A DNA stretch of 22,002 nucleotides from an uncultured Bacteroidota bacterium. GTDB lineage: Bacteria; Bacteroidota; Bacteroidia; Chitinophagales; Chitinophagaceae. Both the position numbers and the translations under genes were made by a program. Shown piece after piece: positions 1-4,216 of the stretch; position 1 is the stretch's first letter; the number at the start of each line of letters is the position of its first letter. The notes beneath the pieces are model-generated. The model ran no database searches. It saw only the letters and a list, made by a program, of their open reading frames with translations, and had not been told where the DNA came from. The DNA is taken from NCBI GenBank assembly GCA_903944755.1, contig CAJATB010000189.1, forward strand, positions 1-22,002. Reading direction: 5' to 3'.

Positions 1-72
1 ACACTCGTAGGTGGAATTCTACAAGAAGAATGCGCCGCGCTCATGCAAGCATTCTTTAAAGCTAAACGTTAG
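1..72 (+). CDS. C-terminal fragment of an unidentified protein
   Basis: An open frame enters from the left edge and ends at TAG 70-72, giving 23 residues that finish in FFKAKR. The fragment is helical-looking and alanine-rich, but it is too short to assign to a family. No rho-independent terminator follows it directly. The next 60 bases hold a C-rich tract and then the repeat region before sodA. It could also be a chance open frame, although an uninterrupted end with a clean stop is consistent with a real gene tail. Confidence 0.5.
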   Translation, partial: TLVGGILQEECAALMQAFFKAKR

Positions 73-81
73 CACTCCTTA

Positions 82-95
82 CCCCGCCCCCCACC
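82..95. other. C-rich tract (G-rich on the minus strand)
   Basis: Four C, a G, six C, an A and two C follow each other just downstream of the stop of the fragment at 1-72. In this AT-rich sequence the tract stands out. On the minus strand it reads as consecutive G runs that could form a small G-quadruplex. C-rich, G-poor stretches are also known as Rho-loading sites, so it might serve termination of the upstream gene. Both roles are inference. Confidence 0.3.
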
Positions 96-132
96 GCTTA
101 ACCTATTCTATTATTTATTTTAGATACTAACT

Positions 133-147
133 GTAAATAATACACCT
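133..147 (+). repeat. Repeat unit copy A (GTAAATAATACACCT)
   Basis: The first of three copies of a 15-base unit with consensus GTAAATAATAnACCT. It differs from copy B (252-266) and copy C (312-326, inverted) at one base. ACTAA lies just upstream of both A and B, directly abutting B and two bases away from A, so the similarity extends further. A and C form an inverted pair bounding a 194-bp interval that contains the stem-loop at 154-222 and copy B. Confidence 0.6.
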
Positions 148-153
148 TGATGC

Positions 154-222
154 GTGATCGAATAGCAACCCCTCTGCTTCTAGGCACGAAGCCAAGTCAG
201 CATCGGAGTTCTATCCGATCAC
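154..222. repeat. Imperfect palindrome with internal 5-bp/7-nt hairpin
   Basis: The 12-base arms 154-165 and 211-222 are complementary except at one position (161/215). Inside them, GCTTC (176-180) pairs with GAAGC (188-192) across a 7-base loop. A competing hairpin pairs 202-207 with 214-219 perfectly around a 6-base loop, and 149-153 can pair with 200-204. The region therefore has at least two mutually exclusive folds. The single arm mismatch is A-C if the plus strand is read and U-G if the minus strand is read, so strand of expression is not clear. No protein-coding frame is visible here. Confidence 0.5.
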
Positions 223-251
223 TTTCAGTATTTTATGTTGAATTAAACTAA

Positions 252-266
252 GTAAATAATAAACCT
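252..266 (+). repeat. Repeat unit copy B (GTAAATAATAAACCT)
   Basis: Direct copy of the unit at 133-147 with one difference, and an exact inverted match to 312-326. It forms most of the left arm of the long stem at 251-327, so it competes with copy A for pairing with copy C. Confidence 0.6.
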
Positions 267-311
267 AATCCGAGTCGAGCATTCGAGCACGCGCAGTGTG
301 AGACGAGGGTT

Positions 312-326
312 AGGTTTATTATTTAC
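312..326 (-). repeat. Repeat unit copy C, inverted
   Basis: Its reverse complement is identical to copy B and matches copy A at 14 of 15 positions. It is the shared partner that could pair with either A (enclosing the whole 133-326 interval) or B (local stem-loop). Confidence 0.6.
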
Positions 327-385
327 TATTATTATCTAAATAAGGAAAAAATGACTTGCCCTCGTTTAATTCAGGGAAAGCATTG

Positions 386-393
386 TAAATTTG
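386..393 (+). promoter_or_regulatory. Probable sodA -7 promoter box TAAATTTG
   Basis: An exact match to the Bacteroidota -7 consensus TAnnTTTG lies 32 bases before the ATG at 426. A weaker -33-like TTTA sits at 365-368. By the usual spacing, transcription would start near 397, giving a leader of about 29 bases and placing the upstream ATG at 351 outside the transcript. Confidence 0.55.
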
Positions 394-425
394 TCACTCA
401 TTCAAGAAACAATAAATTAAAAAAT

Positions 426-1031
426 ATGTCATTTACATTACCTGCATTACCTTATGCACACGAAGCACTAGAACCTCATTTTGATACCTTAACAATGCAA
501 ATACATCATGGCAAGCATCACCAAGCATATGTTGACAATTTAAACAAAGCTGTTGCCGGAACTGCGAACGAAGGAAAAAGTATTGAAGAGTTAGTAGCCA
601 TTGCTGGAACAATTAGTCCTGCTGTTAGAAACAATGGCGGTGGCCATTGGAACCATAGTTTTTTCTGGGCAAGCTTAGCTCCTAGTGCTGGTGGTACACC
701 TACAGGCGCTTTAGCAGAAGCTATTACTTCCGCTTTTGGAAGCTTTGATGCTTTTAAGGAAAAATTTGCAGCAGCTGGCATGACACGTTTTGGTAGTGGT
801 TGGGCTTGGCTATTACTTAAGGATGGTAAATTAGAAATTAGTTCTACTCCAAACCAAGACAATCCATTAATGGATGTTGCTGAAGTTAAAGGAACTCCAT
901 TATTAGGCGCAGACGTTTGGGAACATGCTTACTACTTAAAATACCAAAATAGAAGAGCCGATTATTTAGCTGCTTTTTGGAATGTAGTAAATTGGTCAGT
1001 AATTAGCGACCGTTTTGCTGCTACAAAATAA
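426..1031 (+). CDS. sodA: Superoxide dismutase, Mn type
   Basis: Converts superoxide to hydrogen peroxide and oxygen in the cytoplasm. The 201 residues match the usual length of the iron/manganese family. Metal ligands by position are His27, His77 (in NHSFFW), Asp163 and His167 (DVWEHAYY). Mn-type markers are visible: the GGGHWNH stretch has glycine where iron enzymes carry glutamine, and Gln144 lies in the NQD motif. An in-frame ATG at 351 would add 25 residues unlike any SOD. The start at 426 restores the typical MSFTLPALPY opening and lies downstream of the TAAATTTG box. A terminator follows 24 bases after the stop. Metal preference cannot be proven from sequence; a cambialistic enzyme is possible. 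Confidence 0.95.
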   Translation: MSFTLPALPYAHEALEPHFDTLTMQIHHGKHHQAYVDNLNKAVAGTANEGKSIEELVAIAGTISPAVRNNGGGHWNHSFFWASLAPSAGGTPTGALAEAITSAFGSFDAFKEKFAAAGMTRFGSGWAWLLLKDGKLEISSTPNQDNPLMDVAEVKGTPLLGADVWEHAYYLKYQNRRADYLAAFWNVVNWSVISDRFAATK

Positions 1032-1055
1032 AACAAACTAAAAGAAAGAATATTG

Positions 1056-1088
1056 ATCCCGGAAGTGAAAGCTTTCGGGATTTTTTTT
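1056..1088 (+). terminator. Rho-independent terminator of sodA
   Basis: A 10-bp stem pairs 1056-1065 with 1072-1081, with one G-T wobble and a 6-base loop, followed by T1081-1088. It lies between the convergent sodA and yidD genes. On the minus strand the stem is followed by a T-rich stretch, so it may also end the yidD transcript. Confidence 0.85.
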
Positions 1089-1104
1089 AATTACTAGTGA
1101 AGTA

Positions 1105-1338
1105 TTAGGGTACAGGATCATAGCCATGTCCGCCACCAGGCCTGCACCTACTTAGCCTTTTAATACCAAGGTAAATGCCTTTAATAGGTCCATATTTTTC
1201 AATGGCTTCCGAAGTATAATGCGAACAGCTTGGGGTAAACCTACATTTACTCACACCTAGCCAAGGAGAAAGCACATACTGATAAAAACGAATCAATATA
1301 AGAAAAGGGAAGACTACTATTTTTTTAATACTTTTCAT
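1105..1338 (-). CDS. yidD: Membrane protein insertion efficiency factor YidD
   Basis: A small inner-membrane-associated protein thought to help YidC insert membrane proteins. Its 77 residues are a normal length for the family. A hydrophobic amphipathic N-terminus (residues 8-28) precedes the family core with Cys32, the PSCSHY motif (36-41) and Cys65 before a glycine-rich tail GGGHGYDP. Its start is 9 bases from the rnpA stop, so both are very probably co-transcribed. In many bacteria yidC follows yidD; here the next gene is the convergent sodA and yidC is absent from the window. Confidence 0.93.
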   Translation of the reverse strand: MKSIKKIVVFPFLILIRFYQYVLSPWLGVSKCRFTPSCSHYTSEAIEKYGPIKGIYLGIKRLSRCRPGGGHGYDPVP

Positions 1339-1347
1339 GCGTCCTTA

Positions 1348-1740
1348 TTAATTGGCATTTAATTTCTGAGCCAGCAGCGCTAAAGCACTACGCACTTTGT
1401 CTTGAATTTCTGCTTGTGTTACTATTTCAGCATTACCGTATAGAAAAAATAAATTAACTCTTTTATGTTCCAATGAAAACTGTGCAAGAAAAGTTGGTTT
1501 TTCTAAACGATACGCTTCTCTCAATAATCGCTTTACACGATTACGTTGAACCGCTTTTCTGAAAGTTCTAGTAGGTGCACCCACCCCAGCCTGCAATATG
1601 CCTTCTGTATCAACCTGCTCAACGGTGTAAATTAATTTAATAGGGAAAACACCAATAGCTTTCCCATTAGAAAACAAGTTTTGGGTTTGCTTTCTACTTT
1701 TTAATTTATCCTTTTTTTGGTATGTAAATATTTTGGGCAT
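1348..1740 (-). CDS. rnpA: Ribonuclease P protein component
   Basis: The protein subunit of RNase P, which binds the catalytic RNA and helps remove the 5' leader of precursor tRNAs. Its 130 residues are within the family range. The diagnostic basic helix QRNRVKRLLREAYR lies near residues 65-78, and the N-terminus carries the KLKSRK stretch typical of the substrate-binding region. It lies downstream of rpmH in the widely conserved rpmH-rnpA order, but a strong hairpin terminator separates the two. Expression therefore depends on read-through or on a promoter I could not recognise. Confidence 0.93.
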   Translation of the reverse strand: MPKIFTYQKKDKLKSRKQTQNLFSNGKAIGVFPIKLIYTVEQVDTEGILQAGVGAPTRTFRKAVQRNRVKRLLREAYRLEKPTFLAQFSLEHKRVNLFFLYGNAEIVTQAEIQDKVRSALALLAQKLNAN

Positions 1741-1771
1741 TAATAACTAAAGCGATTGACGAGGTAAAATG

Positions 1772-1805
1772 AAAAAAGTCCCTCCCGAAACTCGGGAAGG
1801 ACTTT
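1772..1805 (-). terminator. Terminator between rpmH and rnpA
   Basis: Arms 1775-1788 and 1792-1805 pair over 14 positions with one C-A mismatch and a 3-base loop. Read on the minus strand the stem is followed by six T (the A run 1772-1777), which is the layout of a rho-independent terminator for rpmH. It lies 32 bases before the rnpA start and would limit rnpA-yidD expression relative to rpmH. Confidence 0.8.
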
Positions 1806-1858
1806 AAAATTATTGAATTTATTTGTATTAGTTGCGAAGGGATTTCTCCCAGATTAAA

Positions 1859-2014
1859 TTACTTTAATCCTTTCTCACTAGATACAGTTAGTTTCTTGCG
1901 TCCTTTCTTACGGCGGCTAGCTAATACTTTACGTCCATTAGCAGATTCCATACGCTTACGGAAACCATGAACTGATTTACGACGGCGCTTATGAGGTTGG
2001 AAGGTTCTTTTCAT
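1859..2014 (-). CDS. rpmH: Large ribosomal subunit protein bL34
   Basis: A 51-residue, very basic ribosomal protein of the large subunit, starting MKRTFQPHKRRRKSVHGF, which is the near-invariant opening of bL34. The core GFRKRM and the basic RKVLASRRKKGRKKL stretch follow. Usual bL34 length is 44-52 residues. The ATG at 2014 is fixed by family conservation. A TAnnTTTG box upstream and a terminator directly downstream suggest that it has its own abundant short transcript, with partial read-through to rnpA-yidD. Confidence 0.96.
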   Translation of the reverse strand: MKRTFQPHKRRRKSVHGFRKRMESANGRKVLASRRKKGRKKLTVSSEKGLK

Positions 2015-2097
2015 CTTTTTTGTTTTACTTACTTAGTTCGCTAATATTGTTTCCACGTACAATAGCAGTCACCATACCACTACCTGTGAAAGGTTGG

Positions 2098-2105
2098 CAA
2101 AAGTA
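2098..2105 (-). promoter_or_regulatory. Probable rpmH -7 promoter box TACTTTTG
   Basis: Read on the minus strand this is an exact TAnnTTTG match. A -33-like TTTA lies 18 bases further upstream (2124-2127), inside the last codons of murI. Predicted transcription start is near 2094, leaving a leader of about 79 bases before rpmH. Confidence 0.5.
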
Positions 2106-2122
2106 GGGTATTTTTTGATTTG

Positions 2123-2944
2123 TTAAACTAAATCTGTGTGATTTGCCTCAATTTTTTGTCCGAAGAAGATACTTGCCTGTTTTTCGAAGGCTAGAGCGTT
2201 GTCTGTCGTATAAAAAGCCATTGCCCCAGTTTTGCTACATTTTTGGTCCATTTCGGGGTGATTTTGAAGATATTGGGCCAAACTTTGAGCTACAATATGC
2301 CCCTGAGTCACTAAAGTGACGTTATTAGGCAAAAAGGACTTGATTTTAGCGGCTAGTAAAGGATAATGAGTACACGCAAGTAAAATGGTATCGATGTCTT
2401 TAGACTGCTTAAAAAGCAGGTCAATGTACTCCTGTACAAAATAGTCGGCCCCTGGCTTATCGTATTCACCATTTTCAATTAGCGGAACCCACATTGGGCA
2501 AGCTTGTTGGTAAACATGTAAAGAAGGGAAAAACTTTGCCAATTCTTTCGGATAACTATCGCTGTTCACGGTACCTGCAGTTCCCATAATACCTACATTA
2601 TTGGTAACCGAGAAATTGCCAAGCACTTCCGTGGTTGGACGAATTACACCAAGTACCCTTTTATCAGTACCCAGTTGGGCTAAATCTTTCTGCTGAATAT
2701 TTCTTAGCGCTTTAGCCGAAGCAGTATTACAGGCTAAAATAACCAAGGAACAACCTTGGTCAAAAAACCATTTTACCGCCTCCAATGTATATTCATATAC
2801 TGTTTCAAACGACCTCGTTCCATACGGCGCGCGCGCGTTGTCTCCCAAATAAATATAATCGTATTGAGGCAATTGTTTTTTCAATTCCTTTAAAATGGTT
2901 AAGCCACCATAACCACTATCAAAAACGCCAATTGGAGCAGACAT
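2123..2944 (-). CDS. murI: Glutamate racemase
   Basis: Interconverts L- and D-glutamate to supply D-glutamate for peptidoglycan stem peptides in the cytoplasm. The 273-residue length is normal. Visible signatures are Asp9-Ser10 in FDSGYGGL, the first catalytic cysteine Cys72 in ACNTAS, and the second, Cys191, followed by His193 in LLACTHYPLL. The gene lies downstream of the skp pair but is separated from it by a perfect 16-bp terminator, so it probably has its own promoter or depends on read-through. I found no clear TAnnTTTG box in the short gap. The DNARAPYG codons contain an 11-base alternating GC run (2827-2837) that is unusual for this AT-rich sequence but is explained by the conserved peptide. 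Confidence 0.95.
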   Translation of the reverse strand: MSAPIGVFDSGYGGLTILKELKKQLPQYDYIYLGDNARAPYGTRSFETVYEYTLEAVKWFFDQGCSLVILACNTASAKALRNIQQKDLAQLGTDKRVLGVIRPTTEVLGNFSVTNNVGIMGTAGTVNSDSYPKELAKFFPSLHVYQQACPMWVPLIENGEYDKPGADYFVQEYIDLLFKQSKDIDTILLACTHYPLLAAKIKSFLPNNVTLVTQGHIVAQSLAQYLQNHPEMDQKCSKTGAMAFYTTDNALAFEKQASIFFGQKIEANHTDLV

Positions 2945-2973
2945 GTATTTTATTTTATGGTTCGTTCTGTAAA

Positions 2974-3010
2974 ACTAAGAACCTCGTTGCATAACAACGA
3001 GGTTCTTAGT
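2974..3010 (-). terminator. Perfect 16-bp hairpin terminator after the bamA-skp block
   Basis: Arms 2974-2989 and 2995-3010 are perfectly complementary with a 5-base loop (2990-2994). Read on the minus strand, a short T run follows (complement of 2971-2974). It ends the envelope gene block 20 bases after the stop of the second skp-like gene. Confidence 0.8.
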
Positions 3011-3029
3011 AAAATATATTTAAAAAATA

Positions 3030-3635
3030 TTATCCTTTTTTAGCAGGAGCTGCTGTTTTAGCAGGAGCGCCACCAGTTGCAGCTTTGAAAGCATCTTCCA
3101 CCTCTTTAGGTAAAGCTAATTTCAATTTCATTGCAACACGAATTGTTAAATTGTCCGCGATAGATGGTTGTGCATAAGGTGATAAAGCATCTGCTTTTAA
3201 AACCAAATTATATTTCTGCTCTGCAACTACTTCATTCAACGCTTGCGCAATTTTTTGTCTGTAAGGCAATAAAACAGCTTCTTGTTTTTGTTGCATTGCT
3301 TCTTGTTGATACTGCTGCCAGTTAATTAATTTGTACTTTAATTGATTTAGTTCAGTAGTTGCCATTTCTAATGCCTTAGGGCGCTTAGATAAATCAACTG
3401 AATCTTTTTTGTAAATACTGTCCTTAACTTGATAACTCTTTAAAGTGTAGTTATACTCGTCTTGTAAAGTATCCTTAGCGAAAGAATTTAATATAGTATC
3501 TAATTTCTCTTGGATACCAGGGAATAAAGCAATAACGCTTTGGTCATCGAAATAACCAATCTTAGTTTGTGCAGAAGCACTGTTTGTAAAAGAAACTGCC
3601 ATTAACAAAATGGCTGCAAATAAAACTTTCTTCAT
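3030..3635 (-). CDS. OmpH/Skp-family periplasmic chaperone, second copy
   Basis: Skp-type proteins form trimers in the periplasm that hold unfolded outer-membrane proteins on their way to BamA. The 201 residues begin with a clear signal peptide (about 1-22, ending SASA-Q). A long, charged, glutamine- and lysine-rich helical region follows (about 85-130) that would form the tentacle coiled coil. The tail is an alanine/proline/lysine-rich low-complexity stretch. It is 22 bases downstream of a second, shorter Skp-like gene and in the same block as bamA, which supports the assignment. A GTTT tetranucleotide repeat (3642-3659) occupies the gap just before its start. The similarity to the neighbouring copy is low, so they are probably old paralogues with different clients. 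Confidence 0.85.
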   Translation of the reverse strand: MKKVLFAAILLMAVSFTNSASAQTKIGYFDDQSVIALFPGIQEKLDTILNSFAKDTLQDEYNYTLKSYQVKDSIYKKDSVDLSKRPKALEMATTELNQLKYKLINWQQYQQEAMQQKQEAVLLPYRQKIAQALNEVVAEQKYNLVLKADALSPYAQPSIADNLTIRVAMKLKLALPKEVEDAFKAATGGAPAKTAAPAKKG

Positions 3636-3641
3636 TGTCTA

Positions 3642-3659
3642 TTGTTTGTTTGTTTGTTT
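3642..3659. repeat. TTTG tetranucleotide tract
   Basis: About four consecutive TTTG units (CAAA on the minus strand) fill the 22-base gap between the two skp-like genes and overlap the stop codon of the upstream one. It lies in the position where a ribosome binding region would be and is A-rich on the coding strand. Confidence 0.7.
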
Positions 3660-4182
3660 AATTATTAACCCCTAATTCTTTTAAAATATCGTCGCTTTTA
3701 TCCAGTTTCGGGTCAGCAAATATAATGGTTATTCCTTCACTTTTATCCAAAATGAAGTCATAAGAACGGGCAACTGCCATTTTTTGAACCGCATTGTACA
3801 CCTTATCTTGAATAGGTTTAACTAATTTTTGTCTTTCCTTGAACAAGTCACCCTCATAGCCAAAGCGCTTTTTTTGTAAATCTCTAAGTTCTTTTTCTTT
3901 CATAAATAACTCATCCTCACGCTTTTTCCTAAGGTCTTCGGACAGCATAAACTGTTCCGCTTCATAATTTTTATACATCTTATCTAATACCATCTGCTTA
4001 TCATCAATTTCTTGCTGCCAGGTATCCCCTAATACTTTTAACTTTTTGTCTGCTTCTTTATATTCAGGAATTTTATCTAAAATATACTTGGTGTTTATAA
4101 CAGCATATTTACTTTGGGCTTGTGTACCAAAAAACGAAAGCAAAGCAATCGCTAGGACTAAAATATTTTTCTTGTTATACAT
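3658..4182 (-). CDS. OmpH/Skp-family periplasmic chaperone, first copy
   Basis: A 174-residue protein of the Skp/OmpH family. A signal peptide is visible at residues 1-22 (ending GTQA-Q). It is followed by the typical YAVINTKYILDKIPEY start of the body domain, a long charged helical region with many Lys/Glu (about 45-120), and a C-terminal return strand with FILDKSEG. This is the usual size for the family. It follows bamA by 34 bases. The role is inferred from family and context: delivering or protecting nascent outer-membrane proteins in the periplasm. Confidence 0.9.
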   Translation of the reverse strand: MYNKKNILVLAIALLSFFGTQAQSKYAVINTKYILDKIPEYKEADKKLKVLGDTWQQEIDDKQMVLDKMYKNYEAEQFMLSEDLRKKREDELFMKEKELRDLQKKRFGYEGDLFKERQKLVKPIQDKVYNAVQKMAVARSYDFILDKSEGITIIFADPKLDKSDDILKELGVNN

Positions 4183-4216
4183 ATTCGTTATTTTTTATAT
4201 AAAATAAGTCATTCTT

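Larger units (their letters stand above)
251..327 (+). ncRNA. Long stem-loop, possible structured RNA
   Basis: The arms 251-271 and 307-327 pair along all 21 positions, with one G-U wobble (269/309). The helix can continue inward: G272-A306 and A273-G305 form a tandem G-A step in a CGAG/CGAG context. Positions 274-276 pair with 302-304. A second tandem G-A step follows (277-301, 278-300), then 279-283 pairs with 295-299 including two wobbles, leaving an apical loop of about 11 bases. The G-U and G-A pairs hold only for a plus-strand transcript, which favours an RNA read in that direction. It contains repeat copies B and C. The sodA promoter box lies downstream of it, so it is not obviously part of the sodA leader. 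Alternatives are a terminator without a T-run, or a palindromic repeat element. Confidence 0.45.

Noticed and set aside
154..222. A tRNA or tRNA-like gene
   Set aside because: A 7-bp terminal stem and a 5-bp/7-base anticodon-like arm are present (GCC in the loop on the minus strand). However, the D- and T-arm regions have the wrong lengths (23 and 15 bases), no T-arm pairing or GTTCRA motif exists, and there is no CCA end.
251..327. An integron attC site (GTTAGGT at 309-315 fits GTTRRRY)
   Set aside because: The perfect pairing continues well outside the core box, the left core deviates at one base, and no integrase or gene cassette is visible. The match is short enough to occur by chance.
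351..425. A 25-residue N-terminal extension of SodA from the ATG at 351
   Set aside because: The added residues do not resemble a signal peptide or SOD sequence. They span the likely promoter box at 386-393, and family alignment places the start at 426.
2827..2837. Alternating GC run as a Z-DNA or regulatory element
   Set aside because: It encodes the conserved DNARAPYG segment of MurI, so the protein constraint is a sufficient explanation.
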